Origin: Spirochaetota bacterium
GTDB taxonomy: Bacteria; Spirochaetota; Spirochaetia; Treponematales; UBA12059
Direction: 5' to 3'
Length of the DNA stretch: 55,888 nt
NCBI GenBank assembly: GCA_026398615.1
Contig: JAPLSN010000004.1
Location: 1 to 55,888, forward strand
Each line of letters starts with the position of its first letter. Within the stretch, counting starts at the first letter, position 1. The translations under genes were made by a program, and so were the position numbers. This document shows, in pieces, positions 25,174-32,636 of this stretch. The notes below the pieces were generated by a model. It was given only the letters and a program-made list of their open reading frames with translations. It was not told where the DNA came from and searched no databases.

Positions 25174-26832
25174 ATGCGTACAAGGATCAGGTCTTTCGCG
25201 GCGATTCTGTTGATCGCGTTCGCAGCGACGGGCGCCTTTGCCCAGGCCAAGGCGCCGACCGAGGTAAAGAATGTCATCTTCCTCCTCACCGACGGGACGG
25301 GACCGGAAGCCTGGCCCCTCATCCGCTGGGTGAAAGGCTCGCCGCTCGCGGTCGATTCCATCCTCACCGGCGCCATCCGCACCTACGGCGCCGATTCCAT
25401 CATCACCGACTCCGCCCCGGGCGCCACCGCCTTCGCCACCGGCTACAAGGGAACGGACAAGGGCATTTCCGTCGGCGCGTGGAACGTGACCGTCGAGGCG
25501 TCCCGCAACCGCCTCGCATCGTCCTACGTCCCCCTCGCGACCCTGGTCGAGGGCGCCCGGATATCCGGCCGCGCCACGGGCATCGTCGCCACGTCGAACG
25601 TCCAGCACGCGACGCCTGCGGCGTTCAGTGCCCACTGGCACGACCGCAACAACTACAACGAGCTGGCCGAACAGCAGGTATACCAGGGCATGGACGTCGT
25701 CCTCTCCGGCGGCTCCCAGTACCTGGTCCTCAAGGATGCAGGCGGCAAGCGCGAGGACAAGGAAGACCTCGTCGACGTCATCAAGGCCAAGGGTTACGCC
25801 TGGGTGACCACGAAGGACGAGATGGCCGCGGTCAGGGCCGGCAAGGTGTGGGGCGCGTTCGCCCCGGACGCCATGGCCTACGACATCGACCGCGACGAGC
25901 TGGCCGCGTCGGAACCCTCGCTCGCCGAGATGACGGGCAAGGCCATCGAGCTCCTTTCCGCCAGCCAGAAGGCCAAGTCGAAGGGATTCTTCCTTTTCGT
26001 GGAAGGTTCCAAGGTGGACTGGGCCGCGCACGCCAATGACCCCGCGGGTCTCGTCTCCGACCTCCTGGCCTTCGACGACGCGGTCCGCGTCGCGCTCGAG
26101 TACGCGAAGAAGGATCCCAACACCCTCGTGGTAGCGGTCGCCGACCACGGGACCGGCGGCATCACCATCGGCACCCGCGAAGATCCCAATTACTCGTCCA
26201 CCGACGACGACTTCGTCGTCGGCCCCATGCGCAGGACGGGCATGACCGCCGAAGGCCTCGAAAAATACCTCGCCGGCGACGCGTCCGAGGAGAAGATCAA
26301 GGCCGTGATGGCCGGGAAGTGGGGCATCGCCGACTTGAGCGCCGACGAGCTCAAGGCCATCGTCGACGTCACGACCGCCAAGAAACCGCTCACCCCCGTG
26401 ATCGTCCCGATGCTCTCGAAGCGCGCGCGCCTGGGATGGACCACGAGCGGGCACACCGGCGCCGACGTGCTCATGTTCGCGTACGGCCCCGCCAAGCCCG
26501 CTGGCCTCATGGAAAACACCGACGTCGGCAAGGCCGTCGCCGAGGCGATGGGCTTCTACTTCCCCTCGCTCAACACCCGCCTCTTCTCCGAGGCCGACCG
26601 CTCGTTCAGGGCCGAAGGCTTCGAAGTCGCGATCGACAGAACCGACCCGGCCAACCTCGCCCTCGTCGTCACGAGGAACGGCAAGTCCGCGCGCTTCCCC
26701 TTCGCCAAGAACGTCATGATCGTCGGCGACAAGGTCACCGAGCTCGAAGGACTCGTCGTGTACGCCGAAAAGCTCGGCCGCGTCTTCCTCCCGAGCCAGG
26801 CAATCACGCTCGCCGCGGCCGCGCTCAAGTAA
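25174..26832 (+). CDS. Alkaline phosphatase (PhoA superfamily), exported
   Basis: 552 residues. Signal peptide of about 23 residues ending GAFAQA. Metal and nucleophile motifs: D40 in FLLTDGTG, phosphoserine S80 in ITDSAPGATAFATG, the DWAAHANDP metal loop, AVADHGTGG and TTSGHTGADV. It releases phosphate from organic esters in the periplasm. CAGGAGGG lies just upstream of the ATG. After the catalytic core (to about residue 460) there is a 90-residue beta-rich extension (FEVAIDRTDPANLALVV...) that classical PhoA lacks. Alone in its unit, ending at the hairpin at 26856-26891. Confidence 0.85.
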   Translation: MRTRIRSFAAILLIAFAATGAFAQAKAPTEVKNVIFLLTDGTGPEAWPLIRWVKGSPLAVDSILTGAIRTYGADSIITDSAPGATAFATGYKGTDKGISVGAWNVTVEASRNRLASSYVPLATLVEGARISGRATGIVATSNVQHATPAAFSAHWHDRNNYNELAEQQVYQGMDVVLSGGSQYLVLKDAGGKREDKEDLVDVIKAKGYAWVTTKDEMAAVRAGKVWGAFAPDAMAYDIDRDELAASEPSLAEMTGKAIELLSASQKAKSKGFFLFVEGSKVDWAAHANDPAGLVSDLLAFDDAVRVALEYAKKDPNTLVVAVADHGTGGITIGTREDPNYSSTDDDFVVGPMRRTGMTAEGLEKYLAGDASEEKIKAVMAGKWGIADLSADELKAIVDVTTAKKPLTPVIVPMLSKRARLGWTTSGHTGADVLMFAYGPAKPAGLMENTDVGKAVAEAMGFYFPSLNTRLFSEADRSFRAEGFEVAIDRTDPANLALVVTRNGKSARFPFAKNVMIVGDKVTELEGLVVYAEKLGRVFLPSQAITLAAAALK

Positions 26833-26855
26833 ACTTTTCTTTTCTCGGTACATCT

Positions 26856-26891
26856 ACCGCCTGAGGGCTTCGTGTCTTCAGGCGGTTCTTT
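26856..26891 (+). terminator. Terminator after the alkaline phosphatase gene
   Basis: ACCGCCTGA (26856-26864) pairs with TCAGGCGGT (26878-26886) in a perfect 9-bp stem with a 13-nt loop, followed by TCTTTC. The T-run is short, so efficiency may be moderate. Confidence 0.6.
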
Positions 26892-26936
26892 CATGGCTAC
26901 GGACCGTCCGGGGACGACGCGGACCTGCAGGTCGGC

Positions 26937-27587
26937 ATGCTCGTCGACGTGAAGGGCACCATCGATCCGGACACCGGCATGGGTGTGGCCGATGAAATCG
27001 ACTGCGCCAGCTCGATAGGGGGAACGGTAAACGCAGGCAGCATCGACACGGTTGCCGGAACCTTCGAAGTGTTCGGCCTGGCCATCCTGACCGATGCCAC
27101 GACGGTATTCGAGGGCTTGACCGGAATGACCGGGACGACCCCCCTGGCCGAAAGCGATCGCGCGGGAATCAGCGGCATGGCGAGCGGCGCGAACGTCATC
27201 GCCAGCAGGGTTGAAGTCCAGGTCGGTTCGGTCGAGGACTTCAAGGTACGGGGAACGGCAAGCTCGCTTTCCGGGACCAGCGACGGCATGGAGATCGAAG
27301 TGAAGGGTTCCCTGGATGCAGGCGTCCTGGTCGCTTCCGAACTCGGCATCAAGGAAGACGCGGACCCGGAGATCCAGGGCGTCGTCGGGTCCGCCTACGT
27401 CGATGCCGCGACCGGAACGGGCATCACGGTGCTCGGCGTGGAGATCGATACCACGCCCCTTTCCTCCGGGGACGCTCCGGCACGGGACGCCTTCCTCGCG
27501 TCGCTCACGGCTGGCGAAAGCGTGGTGGACCTCTCCGGCAGTCTCACCGGTACCGTCCTCACCTGGGACAGCGTGGAACTCGACTGA
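26937..27587 (+). CDS. DUF5666-domain protein, probably 5'-truncated
   Basis: 216 residues from the first ATG, but the family text already starts upstream in the same frame (GDDADLQVG just before MLVDVKGTID), where no start codon or ribosome-binding site exists; the frame closes at a TGA inside the terminator hairpin at 26862. There is no signal peptide, although the family is normally exported. Two to three DUF5666 units are seen (VDVKGTID...ADEID, TFEVFGLAILTDATTVFEG, IEVKGSLDAGVL, GITVLGVEIDTT), OB-like beta repeats of unknown function. The start of the gene was probably lost, so it is likely a pseudogene. A downstream translated fragment cannot be excluded. Confidence 0.5.
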   Translation: MLVDVKGTIDPDTGMGVADEIDCASSIGGTVNAGSIDTVAGTFEVFGLAILTDATTVFEGLTGMTGTTPLAESDRAGISGMASGANVIASRVEVQVGSVEDFKVRGTASSLSGTSDGMEIEVKGSLDAGVLVASELGIKEDADPEIQGVVGSAYVDAATGTGITVLGVEIDTTPLSSGDAPARDAFLASLTAGESVVDLSGSLTGTVLTWDSVELD

Positions 27588-27689
27588 GTTCCCCCCGTGG
27601 GTGTGGAAGGTTTTCGGGGCGGCCGCAAGACCGCCCCGTTTCCATGTCCAGGGCGGAAGGCCATGCCCCTCCACGCGTCGGACGTTTCC

Positions 27690-27719
27690 TTGACAGGCGC
27701 GCAAACTGGCGGATACTGG
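27690..27719 (+). promoter_or_regulatory. Promoter of the NlpC/P60 gene, leaderless arrangement
   Basis: Consensus TTGACA (27690-27695), 18-bp spacer, TACTGG (27714-27719), then 5 nt to the ATG at 27725. No Shine-Dalgarno is present. Confidence 0.5.
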
Positions 27720-27724
27720 ACAGC

Positions 27725-28666
27725 ATGCGCCGCTTCATCCCCGCCCTGTTCATCATCCTCGCGCTTGGCTCCCTCCGCGCCGAACCCTCCGAGGACGAAT
27801 TGCGGAAACGGATCGTCGCCGCGGCGCTCGAACTCCGCGGCGTTCCCTACGTCTACGGCGCCGAGTCGCCCTCGGCCTTCGATTGTTCGGGATTCACCCG
27901 CTACGTCTATTCGAAGGTGACCGGACTATCGCTGCCCAGGAGCGCACGCGGCCAGTTCGCTTCCGGCGTCCCGGTCGCCAAGGATGCGGCCAAACCCGGG
28001 GACATCCTCGTCTTCGACACGGTCGGCGGTTCGCCGAGCCACGTCGGCATCTACCTGGGGCAGGGACAGGTCATCCACGCGGCGTCCGCCGGAAACAAGA
28101 CCGGGGTGATCGTGTCCGAACTCGCCGAATCGTACTACGCGACGCGCTTCATCGCCGCCCGTTCCTACCTCGCGTCCCCGGGTTCCAAGGCGGTCGAGGC
28201 GGCGGAACCCGCAAGACCGGGAGCTACCCCGCTGCCTGCCGAAGCGGGAAGCGCCACGCCGCCTGCGACGCCGGCCGGTCCTCCCCCGGCGACGCCCGGC
28301 GTCGCACATCCCGCGGCGGGTGCCGTCGACGAAGCCCCGCTCGCGCAGATCGGCTTCGACGTGACCGACAAGCCCTCGGTCTACGCGGACAAGATCCCCG
28401 CCGCGACGGGAACCAGAATCGCCTTCACGATCACGAACCGCAGTTCCGCGGACGCGACCTTCGAGATCCTCTTCTACAAGGCGAACGTGGACTTCAGGAA
28501 GACGGTCACCCTGCGCCGCGAACGGACCGCCATCGCGCGGGGCGCCTCGCGGGAGATCGAAAGCTACCTGTTCACCGAGCCGGGGCTCTACCGGCTTATC
28601 GTGAAATCGGCCGACAACGACCAGCTCGTCGAACGCACCTTCAAGGTCGTCGAAGCGGGGAAGTAG
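27725..28666 (+). CDS. NlpC/P60 peptidoglycan endopeptidase with C-terminal beta domain
   Basis: 313 residues. Short signal peptide (1-19, LALGSLRA). The NlpC/P60 domain (about 25-145) has catalytic C54 in FDCSGFTRYVY, H106 in SPSHVGIYLG and H118 in VIHAAS. An Ala/Pro-rich linker (about 158-205) leads to a C-terminal beta-sandwich (about 208-313, IGFDVTDKPSVYADKIP...) that resembles no named domain. It cuts the gamma-D-glutamyl-diaminopimelate (or equivalent) bond in cell-wall peptides. The ATG at 27725 is preferred to one at 27644 because it begins the signal peptide and sits 5 nt after a promoter. Confidence 0.85.
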   Translation: MRRFIPALFIILALGSLRAEPSEDELRKRIVAAALELRGVPYVYGAESPSAFDCSGFTRYVYSKVTGLSLPRSARGQFASGVPVAKDAAKPGDILVFDTVGGSPSHVGIYLGQGQVIHAASAGNKTGVIVSELAESYYATRFIAARSYLASPGSKAVEAAEPARPGATPLPAEAGSATPPATPAGPPPATPGVAHPAAGAVDEAPLAQIGFDVTDKPSVYADKIPAATGTRIAFTITNRSSADATFEILFYKANVDFRKTVTLRRERTAIARGASREIESYLFTEPGLYRLIVKSADNDQLVERTFKVVEAGK

Positions 28667-28873
28667 GCGCTTCCGCGCCACCGATCCCGGCACGGAGGGA
28701 TGACGCGGGACCTGCCGCCCGCGACCGAGACCTGCGACGGAAAGGCCGATGAACGGCAGGAACCCATCCCCGCCGGCGACGTGTTCCTTGATGAATTCGT
28801 AAGACTTCCGCAATATCTACGTCAAGTTTCCACGGTATCTTTCAGCCATGTCCTGGAAGGATAGGAGGAAGAT

Positions 28874-29365
28874 ATGCATTTGAAGAAACGGCGAGCCTTG
28901 ACCTGGACCCTGGTCGGGTTGGGCATCGCCATCGTGGCGCTCGGAACGGCGCTGTTCCTGACCATGCCACCGCCGGGGTATTACCCGGGCCCCATGCACG
29001 GCCGCGGCTACTGGCAGCCACGGGGCGGCGATCCTCAGGCGGATATCGATGGAACTGACGGCCCCGGGGCGGCTCCCGGCGCTGGCCCCCGCGGGGGAAA
29101 GGTATTCGCGCCCTGGGGACCGAACGCGTTCGGTCGGGGGCATCGGGGCATGTCGGGGGGACCACACATGATCTTTGGAATTTTCTTCGTCGGGGTCATC
29201 GTGCTCATCGGGTTCCTGGTTGCGCGACCGGGCTTCCATCACCCGGGACGCTTCGACGGAACGGTTCGCGGGGAGGACGCGGTGTCCCTGTTGAGGCGCG
29301 AGTTTGCCGAGGGCCGGGTCTCCGAGGAGGAGTACCGGAAGCGCCTGGCCGCGCTCAGGGAATGA
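28874..29365 (+). CDS. SHOCT-domain membrane protein
   Basis: 163 residues. Two membrane helices (about 9-31 and 99-118) flank a Gly/Pro/His-rich extracytoplasmic stretch (32-97). The last 35 residues are a SHOCT motif (DAVSLLRREFAEGRVSEEEY, ending KRLAAL), a short helical oligomerisation module often found at the end of membrane proteins. AGGAGG lies 6 nt before the ATG. It is followed after 10 bases by a second SHOCT protein. Function is not known. Confidence 0.7.
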   Translation: MHLKKRRALTWTLVGLGIAIVALGTALFLTMPPPGYYPGPMHGRGYWQPRGGDPQADIDGTDGPGAAPGAGPRGGKVFAPWGPNAFGRGHRGMSGGPHMIFGIFFVGVIVLIGFLVARPGFHHPGRFDGTVRGEDAVSLLRREFAEGRVSEEEYRKRLAALRE

Positions 29366-29375
29366 GGAGCTGTAT

Positions 29376-29573
29376 ATGACCCTGTACTTCATCGGTTTCC
29401 TGGCCTTGAGGCTCCTGTGCCTCACGTTCGTCGTGGTCCTGATCCTGAGGATCGCCGCCGGAACGGGGCGGCATCGCGGCGACGGGGCGCTTGCGGCGCT
29501 CGAGCGGCGTTTCGTGGCGGGCGAGCTGCCCGAGGAGGATTTCCGCCACATGCGCGACGTCCTGGAATCGTGA
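29376..29573 (+). CDS. Small SHOCT-domain membrane protein
   Basis: 65 residues: one membrane helix (about 5-27) and a SHOCT tail (ALAALERRFVAGELPEEDF, ending RHMRDVL). GAGGAG precedes the ATG at 29376. It probably pairs with the preceding SHOCT protein, with which it forms a two-gene unit. An in-frame ATG at 29304 would overlap the previous gene and lacks a ribosome-binding site. Confidence 0.7.
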   Translation: MTLYFIGFLALRLLCLTFVVVLILRIAAGTGRHRGDGALAALERRFVAGELPEEDFRHMRDVLES

Positions 29574-29578
29574 TTTCC

Positions 29579-29611
29579 GCGGGGGCGGCCGGGATCCACC
29601 GACGCCCCCGC
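29579..29611. terminator. GC-rich hairpin between convergent genes
   Basis: GCGGGGGCG (29579-29587) and CGCCCCCGC (29603-29611) form a perfect 9-bp stem with a 15-nt loop, placed exactly between the stop codons of two convergent genes. No T-run follows on either side, so it may act as a Rho-aided or mRNA-end hairpin. Confidence 0.4.
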
Positions 29612-29615
29612 CGCC

Positions 29616-30242
29616 TCAGAGCAGATCGAACCGGTCTTTGACGCGCGACAGGCGTTCCGTCACGAACCAGGCGACGAGCGCGCCCCCGACCACGTCGATC
29701 GAGTAATGTCCCCGCGACAGGATGAGCGCCGCTCCCTGGAGCACGGCCAACATGAGTGCAAGGCGTTTCATGCGCGGCGCTTTCGCTCCATCGACCAGGA
29801 AAAAGGCGAGACAGGCGAGCGCCTGGTGCCCCGAGGGGAACATCCCGTGCTGCAGGACGCCCGAAAACTCGAGGATGCCGTAGGAGTCCCCGTTGCCGGT
29901 CGGTCGGCCGAGCGGCGTGAGGATCATGAGGACCGCCCGGGCGCAGTAGAGTACCGCCGCGGCGGAAAAATAAAAGGGCAGCCTCCGGCGATCGACGCGA
30001 AGGGCCTGGACGAGGATGATGGCGATCGAGCCGAAGAGGATGGGGTCGGTGGCGTACGCGAGCCAGCGAACTTCCGGCGTCAGGGTGAACAGGAGATCCG
30101 GAACGGCCGGCCTGCCGGGATAGAGCCACTGGATGAGGGCGTTCGCGGGTACCCAGAGGAGGGCCGAGAAGACCATGAACGCGATGGACAGGAGGGTGCG
30201 GCGCGACGCCAGGGCCTGCCTGAGTGAAATGCCGGTTTGCAT
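29616..30242 (-). CDS. PAP2_C (sphingomyelin-synthase-like) membrane phosphatase
   Basis: 208 residues with about six membrane helices. The last third has FPSGHQALACL and SRGHYSIDVVGGALVAWF, the two active-site blocks of the PAP2_C/sphingomyelin synthase branch (SGHT and HYTiDV in the family), with both catalytic His and Asp kept. The first block (K-x6-R-P of soluble PAP2) is only hinted at by LGRP. It may transfer or remove a phospho-headgroup on a lipid. The ATG at 30242 is 6 nt after a promoter; no Shine-Dalgarno. Divergent from the quinate-dehydrogenase-like gene. Confidence 0.7.
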   Translation of the reverse strand: MQTGISLRQALASRRTLLSIAFMVFSALLWVPANALIQWLYPGRPAVPDLLFTLTPEVRWLAYATDPILFGSIAIILVQALRVDRRRLPFYFSAAAVLYCARAVLMILTPLGRPTGNGDSYGILEFSGVLQHGMFPSGHQALACLAFFLVDGAKAPRMKRLALMLAVLQGAALILSRGHYSIDVVGGALVAWFVTERLSRVKDRFDLL

Positions 30243-30248
30243 GAGGTG

Positions 30249-30277
30249 ATGGTAATTCCGGCTTCCCCCGCGGTCAA
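30249..30277 (-). promoter_or_regulatory. Promoter of the PAP2_C gene, leaderless arrangement
   Basis: On the minus strand TTGACC (30272-30277), 17-bp spacer, TACCAT (30249-30254), then 6 nt to the ATG at 30242. Confidence 0.5.
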
Positions 30278-30327
30278 GGGCGGGGCCTGCCAGACGGCGG
30301 TCGTCATCGAAAGGGTACGGCGCACGA

Positions 30328-30356
30328 TTGTTCCCGGGGAAGGATGGGATTATACT
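30328..30356 (+). promoter_or_regulatory. Promoter of the quinate-dehydrogenase-like operon
   Basis: TTGTTC (30328-30333), 17-bp spacer, TATACT (30351-30356). The leader of about 25 nt carries GGGGGG, 6 nt before the ATG at 30388. Confidence 0.55.
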
Positions 30357-30387
30357 TACGAGAACCAGCAAACACCGGGGGGTTGCG

Positions 30388-31287
30388 ATGAAACATGCGG
30401 TCAGCGTGAGCCTTGGATCCTCGACACGGGACAAGTCGGTGACGGTCCGGCTGCTCGACGAAGACATCCTGCTCGAGCGGCGCGGGTCGGACGGCGATGA
30501 AGAACGGGCCCGCGCCATGTTCGCGGAGCTCGACGGCACGGTCGACGCCTTGGGCGTGGGCGGGGTGGAGCTCTGCGTGTCCATGCCCTGGAAGGACTAT
30601 CCCTTGCGTTCGGGCGTGAACCTCGTCCGGGACGTCAGCCGGACGCCGTATACCGACGGCCACCACCTCAAGAACGTGTTCGAATCCCGCGTGATGGCGT
30701 TCGTCGACGAACGTTTGCGCGGGAAGATACCGAACCGGAAGGCTTTCCTCGTCGAGGCGGTCACGCGCTGGGGGATGACGAGATCCTTCCTCCAGGCGGG
30801 CTACGAGTGCGTTTTCGGCGATCTCATGTTCGCCCTGGGCATCCCGCTCCCCATCAGGACGATCCGCGGCCTCGAGCGCGCGGCGCGTATCCTGCTTCCG
30901 GTCGTGAGCCGCCTTCCGATCTCGATGCTCTACTCGACCGGCGGGGACCAGGAGAAGAACATCCCCAAGTACGAAGCGTTCTACAGGGAGGCTTCGATCG
31001 TGGCGGGCGACTGGCTCTACATCCGCAAGCACATGCCCGAGGACATGGACGGCAAGGTCATCGTGACCAACACGACGACGGAGGACGACGTCGCCTTCAT
31101 GCGGAAGCGGGGCGTCCGCTGGCTCGTGACGACGACCCCGGTGCTCGACGGGCGGAGCTTCGGCACGAATGCGTTCGAAGCCGCCCTGGTCGCGGCCGCG
31201 GGCATGGGGCGCGTCCTCGAGGATGCCGAGCTCGAAGCCTTCATAGACAGGGCCGGCATCGAGCCGACCATCCGGGAACTCTCCTAG
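30388..31287 (+). CDS. Quinate 5-dehydrogenase-like conserved protein
   Basis: 299 residues, cytoplasmic. The pattern MKHAVSVSLGSSTRDKSVTV, then LDGTVDALGVGG, CVFGDLMFALGIPLPIRT, DGKVIVTNTTTEDDVAF and LVTTTPVLDGRSFGTN matches a conserved family that databases label quinate 5-dehydrogenase. That label is weak: no ordinary dinucleotide motif is obvious and no activity is established as far as I know. It is the first gene of a run with a nucleotidyltransferase (2 bases later) and a PAP2 phosphatase (GTGA overlap), so a role in making or remodelling a lipid or glycan headgroup is as plausible as quinate metabolism. Confidence 0.65.
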   Translation: MKHAVSVSLGSSTRDKSVTVRLLDEDILLERRGSDGDEERARAMFAELDGTVDALGVGGVELCVSMPWKDYPLRSGVNLVRDVSRTPYTDGHHLKNVFESRVMAFVDERLRGKIPNRKAFLVEAVTRWGMTRSFLQAGYECVFGDLMFALGIPLPIRTIRGLERAARILLPVVSRLPISMLYSTGGDQEKNIPKYEAFYREASIVAGDWLYIRKHMPEDMDGKVIVTNTTTEDDVAFMRKRGVRWLVTTTPVLDGRSFGTNAFEAALVAAAGMGRVLEDAELEAFIDRAGIEPTIRELS

Positions 31288-31289
31288 CC

Positions 31290-32066
31290 ATGGACGCCAT
31301 CCTCCTCGCCGGCGGCGGCGCCAACCCGAAGGATCCCCTCTACCCGCTTTCCTCGGGCAGGCCCAAGGCCCTGCTCCCGATCGCCGGGAAGCCGATGGCC
31401 CAATGGGTGCTCGACGCGCTCGCGGACTCCGCGACGATGGAACGCGTCGTCATCGTCGGCCTGGCGCCCGGCTGCGGTCTTACCTTCCCGCGCGACACGC
31501 TCTTCGCGCCGGATTCCGGCTCGATCCTCGGGAACGTCCGCTCCGGCGCGCTGGCATCGGGCGCTGGCGACGATCCGTCCCGGCTGGCCCTGGTCGTGTC
31601 GTCGGACATCCCCGCGCTGGAACCGGCCATGGTCGACTGGATCGCCGCCCGCGCGCAGGAAACCGGGGACGACCTCCAGTACTGCGTCATCGACCGCTCC
31701 GTGATGGACGCGCGCTTCCCGGGAAGCGGCCGGAGCTGGGTCCGGTTCCGCGACCGGGAAGTCTGCGGCGGCGACATGACCGTCATCAGGCCCGCCGCAT
31801 TCCTGGGCAGCGAAGGAATCTGGCGTCGCATCACCGAGGGACGCAAGAGCTCGCTCCAGATGGCCGCGGTCATCGGCATCGACGTGCTCCTCCTTTTTCT
31901 CCTCAAGCGGCTCACCGTCGCCGACGCGGCCCGCCGGGCCGCCGCGAGGCTCGGCATCAGGGGCCGGGTCCTGGATTGTCCGTATGCGGAAATCGGCATG
32001 GACGTCGACAAGCCCTTCCAATTCACGATCGTCGAGCGCGCCCTGCTCGACCGCGCTCGCGCGTGA
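31290..32066 (+). CDS. MobA-like nucleotidyltransferase
   Basis: 258 residues. The N-terminus MDAILLAGGGAN with SSGRPKALLPIAGKPM is the nucleotide-binding signature of NTP transferases (G-G-x-x-x-R/P-K-x-L), and VVSSDIPALEPAMV is the metal-binding Asp block. It should transfer a nucleotide to a phosphorylated sugar, polyol or similar alcohol. A hydrophobic stretch (AAVIGIDVLLLFLL) near residue 195 could bind a membrane. It begins 2 bases after the stop of the preceding gene and overlaps the PAP2 gene by 4 nt, so the three are one unit. Confidence 0.75.
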   Translation: MDAILLAGGGANPKDPLYPLSSGRPKALLPIAGKPMAQWVLDALADSATMERVVIVGLAPGCGLTFPRDTLFAPDSGSILGNVRSGALASGAGDDPSRLALVVSSDIPALEPAMVDWIAARAQETGDDLQYCVIDRSVMDARFPGSGRSWVRFRDREVCGGDMTVIRPAAFLGSEGIWRRITEGRKSSLQMAAVIGIDVLLLFLLKRLTVADAARRAAARLGIRGRVLDCPYAEIGMDVDKPFQFTIVERALLDRARA

Positions 32067-32578
32067 GCTTCGAACGGGTCCGGCTCCTCGATGCCGGGGT
32101 GAGCCGCCGGCTTCGCGACCGCCGCCCGACCGGGTTCCCGCTCCTGCTCACGGCCGCCCTCGCGCATTCCGGCGACTCGCTCGTCGTCCTGCCCCTGCTC
32201 ACGTTCGCCTGGTGGCGCGGGGGGTTCCAGGCCATCGGCGCCGCACCCGCCGCCGGGGCCGCGATCCTCTCGGCCATGGCCCTCGCCGCGCTCGCCAAGC
32301 TGGCGTTCCGTCGCGCCCGGCCGAAAGGGGATTGGGGAGCCATCTACCGGCGGACCGATCCCCACTCCTTCCCCTCCGGGCACGCGGGCCGGACCATGGC
32401 CCTCGCGACAGTCATCCTCGCACTCTCGGGCCCGGTTCCCGGGCTTGCCCTCTTCGCCTGGTCGTTCGCGGTGGGAATCTCCCGGGTCGCGCTCGGCGTG
32501 CACTGGTTCCTCGACGTACTCGCCGGCTGGGCTCTCGGTTTGGGAACGGGCGTCGCCGCCGCCATCCTGCTCGGCTGA
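32063..32578 (+). CDS. PAP2-family phosphatase
   Basis: 171 residues from a GTG that overlaps the previous TGA (GTGA). About five membrane helices. All three canonical PAP2 motifs are present: KLAFRRARPK, SFPSGHAGR and SRVALGVHWFLDVLAG, so it should be active on phosphatidic acid, undecaprenyl pyrophosphate or another lipid phosphate, with the active site outside the cytoplasmic membrane. The tight coupling to the nucleotidyltransferase suggests both act on the same lipid pathway. Confidence 0.8.
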   Translation: MSFERVRLLDAGVSRRLRDRRPTGFPLLLTAALAHSGDSLVVLPLLTFAWWRGGFQAIGAAPAAGAAILSAMALAALAKLAFRRARPKGDWGAIYRRTDPHSFPSGHAGRTMALATVILALSGPVPGLALFAWSFAVGISRVALGVHWFLDVLAGWALGLGTGVAAAILLG

Positions 32579-32601
32579 GCGTATCCTGAGGAGCGAACGT
32601 C

Positions 32602-32630
32602 TTGCCCGCGGGCGCGATCGCGGGTATTTT
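32602..32630 (+). promoter_or_regulatory. Promoter of the MFS gene, leaderless arrangement
   Basis: TTGCCC (32602-32607), 17-bp spacer, TATTTT (32625-32630), 6 nt to the ATG at 32637. No Shine-Dalgarno is present. Confidence 0.55.
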
Positions 32631-32636
32631 GTTACG

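Noticed and set aside
25069-26853. 594-codon minus-strand frame opposite the alkaline phosphatase
   Set aside because: Composition is Gly/Asp/Arg-rich shadow coding; the plus strand has signal peptide, catalytic motifs and ribosome-binding site.
27926-28813. Minus-strand frame starting KSYEFIKEHV upstream of the SHOCT gene
   Set aside because: The first 50 codons look gene-like, but there is no ribosome-binding site or family match and the rest is the shadow of the NlpC/P60 gene.
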